Of a stretch of DNA of 64,000 bases, positions 37,361 to 46,688 are shown piece after piece (position 1 is the stretch's first letter; each line of letters starts with the position of its first letter). A program made the position numbers and the translations under genes. The DNA lies in IMG/VR virus record IMGVR_UViG_3300043449_000692, positions 1 to 64,000 of that record. The stretch is one strand, 5' to 3'. A model generated the notes under the pieces. That model worked only from the letters and a program-made list of their open reading frames with translations, made no database searches and was not told where the DNA came from. This DNA is from a virus.

Positions 37361-40300
37361 GCGAATGTTCCGCCGTCTACTGTGGTGAGATTTTGCGAAA
37401 TCACATTCACCTGATCGTAAAAGTCCACGGCTATTGGTGAGGAACCGTCCACTTGCACCATCAGGGGAGCCAATAGTCCTTGCCCCAAAACCCCACTGTA
37501 TTTGGGATACGAGACAAGTGGAGTGAATTGATTGAACATATTGGTGATGTTCATCAGGTACATTTCACCTGAACCACCAGTATTTTTTCTCTGAACAAGC
37601 AGGAAGTCTACACCAGCAGGATTGTCTGATCCTCCCACCGAGTATGCTTTGATGTCTAGGCTTTGACCGCCGTGTTGGAAATCAATTGCAAAAGAAATGC
37701 CGCTGCCAGACACAGCGTATGTAACTCCAGCACCTGTTCTGAATGTAACCGCACCAGTGAGTCCATTCGCGGACGAGACACCCTGAACTGCACCCGTCCG
37801 TCCGTTGAAGGAAGTGACTGCTCCTGACAGTATTTCGTTCGTGGCATTCGTGGAAGTTATGATCTTCTGCGAATTGTCTGCACTGTCGAACAGTAGCAAA
37901 CTTCTGCTAGTAATGGAGGTGACTGTTGCTGGAAGCGATCCTGACTCATAGGGTGTGCTGAGTAGTGTTCCGATTTTGGTGACTCGTAGAGTCCCATCAT
38001 TCTTTTCATATAAAATATTGTCGCCGCTGCTTGGTGCCGCAGCCGCTATGTTTTCTGCACCCTTAACAAAGTCTATCCTGAAGGTATATGTGTTTCCCAC
38101 CAAAGCAAAAGAAATACCCTGTCCAGCAGACAATCCAAAAGCACCTGTCTTGCCTTGGAAGGACGAAACACCTTGAACCGCACCCGTCTGTCCGTTGTAG
38201 GAAGTGACGGAAAGGTGTGAAGCAGGACTATTTGACCACTGCTGCGTGGCAGAGTCATAGATGATCAGATCATTGTCTTGAATGTTGCTGATCGTGACAT
38301 CGGTGAGATCGTCCAGATTGATTGCCACCGACCCACCGCCGCTTGTGGTGGAGCGGAAGGTTCCTGATTGCAGTATGAGTGCATCTGCGGTGTTCTGTAG
38401 ACTGTTTGCGCCTGCCTTGACGATGAGATACCCAAGGAATATGGCATTCGTACGGGTGTTCTCAATCTCAGAGAACTCCTCAATGTTCAGGTTTGCGGCG
38501 GCTTCGGCAATACTCACATAGGTGGCACGACCATAGTACACACCGAGTATGTCTGGTGTCTTTGGGTAGAAGAATATCCTCTGAATGGTGTACTTGCCGT
38601 TGGGAGCGGTTGACAGCGTTCCAGTGCCATCGTCCCATCCCGTGGGATTGATCTCGGTTTTTGTAATATCTGTTACGAATCCGCCGCTGCCGTTCCTATA
38701 GTAGTAGTAGAACGAGCAGTCCGTTTTTGCGCCATCGCTCAACACGCTCGGGTTGTTTGGATCGTATGCGTAGTTGCGACCCAATACAAACGCGGTTCCC
38801 GATGCGCGATTCAGTTTCAGATTCGCGCCGTTAGCCGAAATGGTGTGTCCCGAAATCTTGATCGGACCGAATGTGCGGATGAACTGCTCGTACTGCTTGT
38901 CTGTGGCATACGCAACATTGGGAATACTACGAGCCAGCGAGATCACGGTGTTGGTGGGATGGATCAGCGCACCAATGGTAATGTTGTTCTCAATCTGATC
39001 GTCTGTGTAGAATGTGGGCTGTTGGTGCAGCACACCGTTGCTGTCGTAGTACAGCCATGTGGTGGGGTGTGTAGCCAAGTAGTCAAGAGTGACCCCTGTC
39101 TGTGCGCCCCAATTCACGAAGGTAAGAGTTGGCTGTGGATCGTGTGTGTATCCTGCACCCGCGTAGTGGATCTGTCCGCGCCCTGCGCTGATATTAAACT
39201 TTGCAGCACACACACCGTTGATGTCTAGTGTTCCGCCGTGCAGTAGACCTGTTGCAAGATTGGATGCGTAAATCTCTGCGCTTACGCCGTACACGGTGGG
39301 TGAACTGATGGCGAGCGTCTTGCCGCTCTGCGTGATGACAACATCTGCCCCTGCGCTCAAGCCCACAGGACCAGTGATGCCGTTCAGCGAGTAAACATAG
39401 TCACCAGACACACCACTGCCACCAGTGCTGCTGATGTTCACTGTGACCTTGCCGCCCACCTTCGTGGCGGTCACTCCTGCGCCAGTGAAATCAAGTGTGC
39501 GAACATCAGGCGTGATCTTGGAGCCGTTGATATACACAGCCACCTTGCCGCCGCCGCCAGTGGATGCAAGCCACCCCATGTCTTGAGCGGACACCTTTCC
39601 GCCACCCATGATCTTCTTCAGGATCTTGTCCAACCGCTCTTCGTCAATGGCGATGGACTTCTCCTGCGGATCGTAGACAAGCGGGAACTTGGCGGTTACA
39701 ACTCCAGTCTCGCCAGCATCTCCCTTGTCGCCTTTCTCACCCTTTGCACCCTTTGCGCCAGCCTTGCCCGCCTTGCCTTCAGCACCGCGCTCACCCTTCT
39801 CGCCCCGTTCGCCACGCGGACCAGCAGCACCATCACGACCGTCAGCACCCGCAGCACCATCAGCACCGCGCTCACCACGCGGTCCTTGCGGACCGACTGC
39901 TCCTGCTTCGCCCTGTTCACCTTTCTCGCCGCGCTGTCCCCGTTCTCCCTGTTCACCTCGTTCTCCGCGTTCTCCTTGCGGACCTTGTAGACCGCGTTCG
40001 CCCTGTTCCCCACGATTACCCTGCGGACCAGGTTCGCCACGCTCCCCTTGCGGTCCACGCTCACCCGCATCGCCCTTTTCGCCCCGTTCTCCCTGTTCAC
40101 CGCGTTCACCCCTTTCGCCCTGCGGTCCCTGCGGTCCGACATCGCCCTTGTCGCCCTGAACGCCTGTGTAGCCACGCGGACCCCGTTCACCGCGCTCTCC
40201 ACCAGTGGAGCGAACAGAGGCAATCTCGTTCAGAACGCCAGCAAGACCTTCACGGAAAGTCTTGAACTGCTCGGCTGTGACATGGCGGGGTGGAGCGTCT

Positions 40301-40623
40301 TCGGCTCCAATCTCCTCAACCACTTCTCGCTGCGGTTGATCAACCAACTCAAAAATAGAGTCAATCTGCGTGTCTCCTGCCTCAATCCGCAGGGGCTTGC
40401 CACGGGGATCTATAAAGTAGTTTTCTCCCACCCCACCAAGAATCAGTGTGTTGGGATCGTGGCAGTCTTCACCCTCTACGAGCATGAACTGATCGCCCAC
40501 AGAGTACGCGGAACCACGGATTTCGCGCACTAAACGAAACACGGAACCGTACTCAAACTGACCACTGGAAACAGCAGCAGTTCGGCGTGGCTCTGTGGGC
40601 TTGGAGTTCGTAGGGTCGTTCAT
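37357..40623 (-). CDS. Long tail fibre with collagen-like domain, 1088 aa
   Basis: The start at 40623 ([12 protein letters not shown]) was chosen because CTAAATA lies 5 nt upstream; a longer frame overlaps thyX. A mostly folded N-domain (1-140) is followed by about 170 residues of Gly-x-y triplets ([19 protein letters not shown] type), a collagen-like triple helix. Then come beta domains with [19 protein letters not shown] and several copies of [14 protein letters not shown]-type units that also occur in the fibre encoded downstream. This is a trimeric tail fibre, probably with the collagen part as a stalk. The C-terminus has a short [15 protein letters not shown] beta end. Confidence 0.88.
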   Translation of the reverse strand: MNDPTNSKPTEPRRTAAVSSGQFEYGSVFRLVREIRGSAYSVGDQFMLVEGEDCHDPNTLILGGVGENYFIDPRGKPLRIEAGDTQIDSIFELVDQPQREVVEEIGAEDAPPRHVTAEQFKTFREGLAGVLNEIASVRSTGGERGERGPRGYTGVQGDKGDVGPQGPQGERGERGEQGERGEKGDAGERGPQGERGEPGPQGNRGEQGERGLQGPQGERGERGEQGERGQRGEKGEQGEAGAVGPQGPRGERGADGAAGADGRDGAAGPRGERGEKGERGAEGKAGKAGAKGAKGEKGDKGDAGETGVVTAKFPLVYDPQEKSIAIDEERLDKILKKIMGGGKVSAQDMGWLASTGGGGKVAVYINGSKITPDVRTLDFTGAGVTATKVGGKVTVNISSTGGSGVSGDYVYSLNGITGPVGLSAGADVVITQSGKTLAISSPTVYGVSAEIYASNLATGLLHGGTLDINGVCAAKFNISAGRGQIHYAGAGYTHDPQPTLTFVNWGAQTGVTLDYLATHPTTWLYYDSNGVLHQQPTFYTDDQIENNITIGALIHPTNTVISLARSIPNVAYATDKQYEQFIRTFGPIKISGHTISANGANLKLNRASGTAFVLGRNYAYDPNNPSVLSDGAKTDCSFYYYYRNGSGGFVTDITKTEINPTGWDDGTGTLSTAPNGKYTIQRIFFYPKTPDILGVYYGRATYVSIAEAAANLNIEEFSEIENTRTNAIFLGYLIVKAGANSLQNTADALILQSGTFRSTTSGGGSVAINLDDLTDVTISNIQDNDLIIYDSATQQWSNSPASHLSVTSYNGQTGAVQGVSSFQGKTGAFGLSAGQGISFALVGNTYTFRIDFVKGAENIAAAAPSSGDNILYEKNDGTLRVTKIGTLLSTPYESGSLPATVTSITSRSLLLFDSADNSQKIITSTNATNEILSGAVTSFNGRTGAVQGVSSANGLTGAVTFRTGAGVTYAVSGSGISFAIDFQHGGQSLDIKAYSVGGSDNPAGVDFLLVQRKNTGGSGEMYLMNITNMFNQFTPLVSYPKYSGVLGQGLLAPLMVQVDGSSPIAVDFYDQVNVISQNLTTVDGGTFA

Positions 40624-40628
40624 CCCTG

Positions 40629-40635
40629 TATTTAG
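40629..40635 (-). promoter_or_regulatory. Late promoter CTAAATA, leaderless geometry, overlapping the thyX stop
   Basis: CTAAATA contains the TAA stop of thyX (40632-40634) and is followed by 5 nt (CAGGG) and the ATG at 40623. Confidence 0.65.
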
Positions 40636-41351
40636 GTGGGCTGGCTGTGCGTCAAAGCCGCCCATGAGTGTGGAAACAGTGGCTGAATGATTGCACCGAA
40701 TGCCGCTGCATACTGCTGGCATTCCCATTGTGCATGGGGATCGCTGCGCTGTGCGTACACACGCGCAAACGCTGCCAGAGAACCTGTCCACCACCATTCG
40801 GTGTAGGTTCCCTGTGGCAGCACTGATCGCGCCTGTTCGGGAGCCACGCCCAACTTCAGGAGTTGTTCATAGGAGAACAGTGCTTCCCGCACACACATTT
40901 CGTAGTGGCGGCTCACGGTGTTGTACGCATCATCTATGGGCATGAAGTCTTCCGACCCCTGCTTCGCGCCGTTCGTGGGCTTGCCGCGCCAATGTGGAAA
41001 ATACACGGTTGGCGGATCACTCACATAGCGGCGGGACACTTCGTTCTCGGTAAATCCAACCTTGTGCTTGAAAAGTTGGGTGCGAATGAAGATCGGAGCC
41101 TTGATCCGCAGGGTGATCTGTGGATGCGCGAACGGAGTCCAGTGCTTGTGCTTGGCAAGATACCCGATGAGTTTCTTGTCCTTGTCGGAGAGTGTGCGCG
41201 GATGGTAGCCTCGCCAATCAGGTTCGGATTCCCAATCGCTCTCCTTATTGAATGAAACACGCGCAGAGTTTACCACAGTCAGGTCATTGCCCATGTGGTC
41301 AACATACTGCACGAATCCGTTGTCCAACACCTTTATGTTCTCGTTTTTCAT
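40632..41351 (-). CDS. thyX: Flavin-dependent thymidylate synthase ThyX
   Basis: Makes dTMP from dUMP using FAD and methylene-tetrahydrofolate. Of 239 residues, the signature region reads RTQLFKHKVGFTENEVSRRY; the usual R-H-R-x7-S is here K-H-K-x8-S, a variant form. Further matches are EQARSVLPQGTYTEWWW and WECQQYAAAF. The ATG at 41351 overlaps the primase stop as ATGA and follows GGAG by 6 nt. It belongs to the replication operon; the next gene downstream is a late fibre gene whose promoter includes the thyX stop codon. Confidence 0.9.
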   Translation of the reverse strand: MKNENIKVLDNGFVQYVDHMGNDLTVVNSARVSFNKESDWESEPDWRGYHPRTLSDKDKKLIGYLAKHKHWTPFAHPQITLRIKAPIFIRTQLFKHKVGFTENEVSRRYVSDPPTVYFPHWRGKPTNGAKQGSEDFMPIDDAYNTVSRHYEMCVREALFSYEQLLKLGVAPEQARSVLPQGTYTEWWWTGSLAAFARVYAQRSDPHAQWECQQYAAAFGAIIQPLFPHSWAALTHSQPT

Positions 41352-42340
41352 CGCACTCTCCATTGTGAAAACCTCGCCAGTGCAGTCAGACCGCTGCACG
41401 AACACTCGTCAATGATGGCTTGAACCTCTTCGGGAGATCGTCCCGCAAGCACCATGTCGTTGATGTCCTTCTCTCCGATGCTGCTGTTCCACACACAGAC
41501 GGTATAGCCGCTGCGGATCGCGTCTTCCATCTTGTGTACAATCTCGGGATTGCGTGGTTCGTTGTCATATACAACAACGCAATCGCGGAAAAGTTTAGTG
41601 GCGTGAGCGAGTTCGCTCCCAGCAAGAGCAATAGAGTTACGCAGAAATACAGAGTCAATCGGACCTTCAACGGCGTACACCTTCTTTGAATAATCCAACC
41701 GATCTTCGCCGTAGACCGCTCGTCCGTCCTTGGTGAACTTCACGGTAATGTATCGGATTGAATTTTTGGAACCGCTCAAGCAGCGTCCTTGCGCCGCGAG
41801 GAGTTCCCCTGCTTTGTTCACGAATGGTATGACGATACGCTCGTCATTCGGAACGGTAGTGTATGTAGAGTCGATGGAGCGCACCCAATCACCAAACGCT
41901 TTTGAAAAATAGAACCGATCAAGGTGGGGAACCTTGCGGTTTTCCAAATATTGCCGTGCAGGGTTTGTTTCAGGCAGGGTGGACACGGGAGGAAGCCGTA
42001 TCTGTGCCTTTGGAAGGGCTACAGCAGCCTCCACAGGCTTCACATAGTTGCTCTTACCGTTCTCCCCGTTTCGCCACCGTTCAAGCGCGTATTCCTGTGC
42101 CAGAGCAGGAGCCACGGTTTCCAAAAATCGGTACACCGAATGTCCTGCACCGCAGTTGTGACATTTGAAAAAATAGTCGTTCTTCTTGGGGAAGAAGAAG
42201 CCACGCGCCTTGCTCTTGCTCCGCTGTGAGTCACCACAGAGAGGACAACGGCAATTTGCAAGTGCTTGGGTCTTCCACTTGAATCGCTCAAGTTGGGGAG
42301 ACACCATGTTAATGTATTTCTTGTCGATATAGGTGGACAT
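41348..42340 (-). CDS. DNA primase (T4 gp61/DnaG type)
   Basis: Synthesises RNA primers at the fork with the gp41-type helicase. Of 330 residues, a zinc finger CPLCGD...CHNCGAGHS (about 33-65) is followed by a catalytic core with the Toprim motif VEGPIDSVF (about 225-233) and a metal-binding VVYDNEPRN. It overlaps gmd (TAATG) upstream and thyX (ATGA) downstream, so it is tightly coupled in the replication operon. The length agrees with T4 gp61 (about 340 residues). Confidence 0.9.
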   Translation of the reverse strand: MSTYIDKKYINMVSPQLERFKWKTQALANCRCPLCGDSQRSKSKARGFFFPKKNDYFFKCHNCGAGHSVYRFLETVAPALAQEYALERWRNGENGKSNYVKPVEAAVALPKAQIRLPPVSTLPETNPARQYLENRKVPHLDRFYFSKAFGDWVRSIDSTYTTVPNDERIVIPFVNKAGELLAAQGRCLSGSKNSIRYITVKFTKDGRAVYGEDRLDYSKKVYAVEGPIDSVFLRNSIALAGSELAHATKLFRDCVVVYDNEPRNPEIVHKMEDAIRSGYTVCVWNSSIGEKDINDMVLAGRSPEEVQAIIDECSCSGLTALARFSQWRVR

Positions 42341-43335
42341 TACGGCTTGGATTGCTCTCGCTTGAAGTCAGAATCGTACATCATCTTTGCAAGGGAGATC
42401 ATATCGTGCTTCGGCTCCCACTGCAAGACCCGCTTGGCTTTTTCAGGATTACCAAGCAGATACGGAACTTCGTTAGGGCGGAACAGACGGGGATCAATCT
42501 CCACATACTTGCGATAGTCACCAAGTCCCGCGTGGTCAAATACTACTTCCAAAAACTCACGAACCGAGTGGGTGCGGTTTGTTGCCACCACATAATCATC
42601 ACCATGCGGTTGCTGAAGCATGAGCCACATGGCTTCCACATAATCACCAGCAAAACCCCAATCTCGCTTCGCGTCAATATTGCCCAGAAGAAGTTTTGAC
42701 TGCTTTCCCTGTGCGATTCGTGCAGCAGCCATAGTGATCTTACGGGTCACGAATGTCTCGCCACGGCGTGGGCTTTCGTGGTTGAACAGGATTCCCGAAC
42801 TTGCGTGAATCTTGTATGCCTCACGATACACGCGAGTCATGTGGTGAGCGTGGAGTTTAGCCACGGCGTAGGGCGAAACAGGCATCATGCGGCTGCTTTC
42901 AGTGTATCCTGTGTCTCCGTGGTCTGTTGAGTCACCAAACATCTCTGATGATGACGCTTGATAGAATCGTGTCTGTGGACTGACAGAACGAATTGCTTCA
43001 AGAATCTTCAGAGTTCCTCCAGCAATTCCGTCACTTGTATATTCAGGCACATCAAACGAAACAGCCACATGGGACTGCGCGGCAAGATTATACACTTCGT
43101 CTGGCTTGTACTTCGCCAACAGATTGGTCATGGCTCCACCATCAGAGAGATCGTAGTAGCACATCTTGAATTGGGTGCAATCAATCGGGTGGTTGTAGAT
43201 GTGATCGACTCGCTCAGTATTGATAAGCGAGGTGCGCCGCTTCAAGCCAATGACATAGTACCCCTTTGAGATCAGGAGATCCGCGAGGTAAGATCCGTCT
43301 TGTCCGTTTACGCCAGTAATGATTGCTGTTTTCAT
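42340..43335 (-). CDS. gmd: GDP-mannose 4,6-dehydratase
   Basis: Short-chain dehydrogenase-fold enzyme turning GDP-mannose into GDP-4-keto-6-deoxymannose, the first step to GDP-L-fucose and related sugars. Of 331 residues: nucleotide-binding TGVNGQDGSYLA (about 6-17), YNLAAQSHV, the catalytic SSSEMFG, and PYAVAKLHAHH with the Tyr-x3-Lys pair. The start at 43335 overlaps the helicase stop (TAATG), and the stop overlaps the primase start (TAATG). A sugar gene is thus inserted seamlessly between helicase and primase. The next pathway step (Fcl) is at 57703-58665. Confidence 0.92.
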   Translation of the reverse strand: MKTAIITGVNGQDGSYLADLLISKGYYVIGLKRRTSLINTERVDHIYNHPIDCTQFKMCYYDLSDGGAMTNLLAKYKPDEVYNLAAQSHVAVSFDVPEYTSDGIAGGTLKILEAIRSVSPQTRFYQASSSEMFGDSTDHGDTGYTESSRMMPVSPYAVAKLHAHHMTRVYREAYKIHASSGILFNHESPRRGETFVTRKITMAAARIAQGKQSKLLLGNIDAKRDWGFAGDYVEAMWLMLQQPHGDDYVVATNRTHSVREFLEVVFDHAGLGDYRKYVEIDPRLFRPNEVPYLLGNPEKAKRVLQWEPKHDMISLAKMMYDSDFKREQSKP

Positions 43336-44750
43336 TAGATGTTCCAATCGCTAGTGTCACGCTTCTTGCCGAACTTCGCCGTGAAGTCCTTGGCACCGTA
43401 TCCTGATCCGTATCCGTCCTCTTCACCCTTTTGGATGTTCGCATCCATGAGGTCTTCCGAAACGCTGCTGTCAATATCATAGAACTTCATCTTGGCGTAG
43501 TTCAAGCCCACGATGAACTTCTTGTTTGCAGCCTTGCCGTTGTAGCGGTTCTTCAACTGCTTCACCATGATCTGTCCTGCCTTCTCCAACTCATCGGTGG
43601 TGATGAGGGCAATCATCAGGTCTGCGGTGTGGGGCAAGCCGAATGATTCTGAAGTATCCGTGAGGTCAACATCGGTGGACGAGAACCCTGCGCGGTTCAC
43701 CTGTGTGGCACTCACGATGGGAACATCCCGCTCCATTGCCAGACCACGCAACTCCTCGGCAATAGCCTTGATATAGCCATACGAGTTGATGTTGTTGCCG
43801 TGCTTGAATCGTGCAGACGAGCAGATGTTGATGTAGTCCACGAAAATGATGTCGGGGATGAACTGCTTCTTCAGGCGCAACTCGTCCAACAGGATGCGGA
43901 AGTGGTTCACATTCGCAAAAGAGGTGGGGTATTCCTTCACGATGAGTTTACCGCTCACGCCACGGGTCGCACCCTTCAGTCGTTTCTCGTACATCTCAAG
44001 GGGCAAGTCCTGAAGTTCATCCATCGTGATGTCCATGATGTTTGCGTCAATGCGTTCTGCGATGCGCTCTTCAGCCATTTCAAGAGTGATGTACAGGACA
44101 TTTCGGTTCTGCATGAGACACGCAGCCGCATGGTGGCACATGAACAGCGACTTGCCAACGCCTGTTCCTGCCATAATGATGTTCAGGGTCTTCGGAGAGA
44201 TACCGCCCTTGGTGATGGTGTTGAACATCTCCAAGTCAAACGGAACCTTCCGCTCTACCCTGTGGTAGAACTCATGGCGAGACTCGTAGTCCTCAAGGAA
44301 ATCGTGTCCCACATTCGTGTCAAACGAAACCGCGAGAGCCTTCGACAGAATCTCGGGGAGAGCATGGGGAGTCCGCGCCTTGTCCTTGCCGTCTATGATC
44401 TGAATGGATTCAAGAATGGCATTGTAGATGGCTTTGTCCTTGCAGAACTTCTCGGTGGTGTCACTCAACCACTGCGTGTCCTGCTTCGGGGACTTCCCCA
44501 TGTCTCCTACGAGGCTCTTGCACTTGGAGAACTCGTCCTCCGTCAATCCCTTGTTGTCTTCAAGTGCAATAAGCAGGGCATCTTTTGTGGGAATGCCCTT
44601 GTACTGATTCACGAATTCCTTGATGGATCGGAACACAGCCCGATCCACGCGATCAAGGAAGTACTCCTCCTGCAAGAATGGAATGGTCTTCTTGCAGAAT
44701 TCGCTGTCGTTAAGCAGCCCTGCCAGTATTGTCTTCTCGGTTTGGCTCAT
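43335..44750 (-). CDS. Replicative DNA helicase (DnaB/T4 gp41 type)
   Basis: A protein of 471 residues. The N-terminal helical domain (1-110) is followed by a RecA-like motor with Walker A MAGTGVGKSLF (about 191-201), Walker B IIFVDYINI (about 287-295) and ATQVNR, the DnaB motif H4 region. It unwinds DNA at the fork and loads the primase encoded two genes downstream. Its start overlaps the end of the small gene at 44710 by 41 nt. The C-terminus has an acidic Gly/Tyr stretch (EEDGYGSGYG) that could contact the primase or polymerase (inference). Confidence 0.92.
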   Translation of the reverse strand: MSQTEKTILAGLLNDSEFCKKTIPFLQEEYFLDRVDRAVFRSIKEFVNQYKGIPTKDALLIALEDNKGLTEDEFSKCKSLVGDMGKSPKQDTQWLSDTTEKFCKDKAIYNAILESIQIIDGKDKARTPHALPEILSKALAVSFDTNVGHDFLEDYESRHEFYHRVERKVPFDLEMFNTITKGGISPKTLNIIMAGTGVGKSLFMCHHAAACLMQNRNVLYITLEMAEERIAERIDANIMDITMDELQDLPLEMYEKRLKGATRGVSGKLIVKEYPTSFANVNHFRILLDELRLKKQFIPDIIFVDYINICSSARFKHGNNINSYGYIKAIAEELRGLAMERDVPIVSATQVNRAGFSSTDVDLTDTSESFGLPHTADLMIALITTDELEKAGQIMVKQLKNRYNGKAANKKFIVGLNYAKMKFYDIDSSVSEDLMDANIQKGEEDGYGSGYGAKDFTAKFGKKRDTSDWNI

Positions 44751-45111
44751 TTAGTCCAAGTTCCTCATCAAGTCTAGCCAGACGATCCATTGCTTCCTGA
44801 CGCTCTTTGTACTCGGGGGTTTCCCGCAACTTCTCAAAATACTCTAATGCGTCATCTGTAGTAGGGGTATCGTACATTGCTTCGGATCGGTCGTCAATCT
44901 CTTTCTGCAACTTCTTGCCGTCTTCTGAAGCCTTCCATGCTTCAATCGCGGGATTGTCGCATGAGCAGACAAGAGCCTCATGGGAGTTTGGTCCTACGAG
45001 CATACCGTCCCACTCGTAGCAGAAATGCCATCCTGCTGCAATCTCTTCAGGAGTCAGTTTCTCTTCCCAATTGTCCATCAAGGAGTTGTACCGCTCCTTA
45101 CTCATCTCCAT
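44710..45111 (-). CDS. Hypothetical acidic protein in the replication operon, 133 aa
   Basis: I do not recognise this protein. Helical and acidic (DDALEYFEKLRETPEYKERQEAM), with CSCDN in the middle. The ATG at 45111 has GAGGAG 7 nt upstream; an ATG at 45105 is too close to that site. The gene overlaps UvsX by 14 nt and the helicase by 41 nt. Position between recombinase and helicase suggests a replication accessory, for example a loader-type function, but there is no sequence support. Confidence 0.7.
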   Translation of the reverse strand: MEMSKERYNSLMDNWEEKLTPEEIAAGWHFCYEWDGMLVGPNSHEALVCSCDNPAIEAWKASEDGKKLQKEIDDRSEAMYDTPTTDDALEYFEKLRETPEYKERQEAMDRLARLDEELGLNEPNREDNTGRAA

Positions 45112-46147
45112 CTGCGGACTCCTCTGCTGGCTTCTCGTCTGATCCGTAGCAGAACTCCTTCTTCGCTGCGGCATCAATGGCTGCAAGAATCTCGTCCGTG
45201 TAGTACTTCTCGGGATTCTTGTTGATCTGCGACTCGAAAGCCGTCTTGCCGTTGGGCAGTTCAATCTTCGTGGACACCTTCTTGAAGATACCGTACTTGA
45301 TGGCGACATCAAGCAGACCATAGTACTTGTTCAAGCCTGTCTCAAAGTTCAACTGCACATCCACCATCTTGTCCTGCTTCGTCAGGCGGCTCTTGTACGC
45401 CTTGCAGTGGATGATGTTGCCCACCACCTCGTTGTCCACCTTGTCCTTCTTCTTGGACAGGTAGATGATCGTGGACGCGGCGTACTTCAGACCGCTGCCG
45501 CCGCCCATCTCCTTCGTGGGAACATACGCACCCACCACATCGTAGGTGTGGTTCGTCATCAGCAGGGGAATCCGTGCATGACCCAACTTGATGGTCAGAA
45601 CGCGGAACGCTGCCTTCGTGACCTGTGCGCGAGTCATGTCGCGGGTGTTCTTGCCCTCTGCGGTGTCGTTCATCTCCTTCTCAGTGGACAACATTCCAAG
45701 CGAGTCAAGCACGATCATCATGCGGGGACGGGTGTCCTTGTCTGCCTCAAGGTACTTGTCCACCGACAGCACACACTGGTGGCGGAACTCCTCCACCGTA
45801 GCCACAGGCAGCACAGCCACGCGGTCGGTGTCAATACCACGGGACTTGAGCAGATCCGAAGTGATCGCTTGCTCCGTGTCAAAGTACATGACCATCGCGT
45901 TGGGATCGGAGTTCAGGAACTCACGCACCACATTGAGAGCAAAGTAGGTCTTGCCCGTGGCTTGCTCTCCTGCAAGAGCCACGATCTTGTTGTCAGGGAT
46001 ACCACCGTGAATCGAACCGCTCAACAGTGCGTTGAATGCATACGATCCCGTGGAGATGAATCCCTTTACATCGCTGCCCTCCAAGCCGTCAGAGGCTACG
46101 GTGGCGTACTTGTTTCCTGCTGCCTTCAGAATGTCCTTCAGTTTCAT
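45098..46147 (-). CDS. uvsX: RecA/UvsX-like recombinase
   Basis: Strand-exchange protein for recombination-dependent replication and repair. Of 349 residues, Walker A GEQATGKTYF (about 60-69) and Walker B MIVLDSLG (about 145-152) are followed by LLMTNHTYD and the DNA-binding loop KEMGGGSGLKYAAS. The C-terminus is acidic (KPAEESADGDE), as in RecA and UvsX. The start overlaps the small gene at 46144 by ATGA. Length and order (next to polymerase and helicase) agree with T4-like phages. Confidence 0.92.
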   Translation of the reverse strand: MKLKDILKAAGNKYATVASDGLEGSDVKGFISTGSYAFNALLSGSIHGGIPDNKIVALAGEQATGKTYFALNVVREFLNSDPNAMVMYFDTEQAITSDLLKSRGIDTDRVAVLPVATVEEFRHQCVLSVDKYLEADKDTRPRMMIVLDSLGMLSTEKEMNDTAEGKNTRDMTRAQVTKAAFRVLTIKLGHARIPLLMTNHTYDVVGAYVPTKEMGGGSGLKYAASTIIYLSKKKDKVDNEVVGNIIHCKAYKSRLTKQDKMVDVQLNFETGLNKYYGLLDVAIKYGIFKKVSTKIELPNGKTAFESQINKNPEKYYTDEILAAIDAAAKKEFCYGSDEKPAEESADGDE

Positions 46148-46317
46148 AATCTCTCCAATGCTTTGGTCTGCGTGTCAATGAGAACCATCTCGTTCTCGTT
46201 AGCCCGTATTGTATCCAAGGGCGTGAGTTTGTCAACGATCATCTTCTGCGTTTCACGGCGCAGCAGGTCTTTTCGCGCTGCGAGAAGACCTTTCAAGTAT
46301 TCAACATCTACTTGCAT
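46144..46317 (-). CDS. Small helical protein upstream of uvsX, 57 aa
   Basis: A short gene held by two overlaps: TAATG with the gene at 46317 and ATGA with uvsX. The sequence MQVDVEYLKGLLAARKD, then RRETQKMIVDKLTPLD, is a charged helical hairpin. No motif is recognised. Its tight fit in the operon and clean coding pattern make it real; a role with UvsX is inferred from position only. Confidence 0.7.
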   Translation of the reverse strand: MQVDVEYLKGLLAARKDLLRRETQKMIVDKLTPLDTIRANENEMVLIDTQTKALERL

Positions 46318-46646
46318 TATTGGGTTACGAGTTTGAGTCCTGCTGCGGTCGGAGCAACACTCGGAACCACGATGCCGTTGAAAGCACCATTGAATTCATT
46401 TGCAAGATCGGTTGCAGGCTCGGCGGTGAACATCACATAAGACGCAGGAACAGTCATCTTCTGCTCCTTCACCGATGCCATCCACGGCACGACAGCAATA
46501 TTTGCACCGCCGCCCTTCGTGGGCATGGGAACAACCATGCACGGATTCTTGAGAGTGTACGACACAATCTTGTCACCTTCGAAATTTTCGGTGACCATTG
46601 CAATGAGTTCTTCGCCAGTCTGAACCTTCACGATCTTTGTAGCCAT
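46317..46646 (-). CDS. Conserved phage protein next to the polymerase, 109 aa
   Basis: Starts MATKIVKVQTGEELIAMV, then LKNPCMVVPM, VVPWMASVKEQKMTVP and VMFTAEP, a small all-beta barrel pattern that I associate with a protein family of T4-like cyanomyoviruses (from memory), possibly Sm-like. AAAGGA is 7 nt before the ATG. It lies between DNA polymerase and uvsX, so a replication or RNA-binding role is likely but unproven. Confidence 0.65.
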   Translation of the reverse strand: MATKIVKVQTGEELIAMVTENFEGDKIVSYTLKNPCMVVPMPTKGGGANIAVVPWMASVKEQKMTVPASYVMFTAEPATDLANEFNGAFNGIVVPSVAPTAAGLKLVTQ

Positions 46647-46688
46647 GATGAATCCTTTTGTTAGGGGTTACTGTATGTAGTGAGGCGG

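Noticed and set aside
39689-40159. Pro/Ser-rich plus-strand frame opposite the collagen-like stalk
   Set aside because: The reverse complement of Gly-x-y codons gives Pro/Ser repeats automatically.
8930-40635. AGGG/GGG bases between CTAAATA and ATG read as Shine-Dalgarno sites
   Set aside because: They lie 0-1 nt from the ATG at 8942 and 40623, too close for ribosome pairing, so leaderless initiation fits better.
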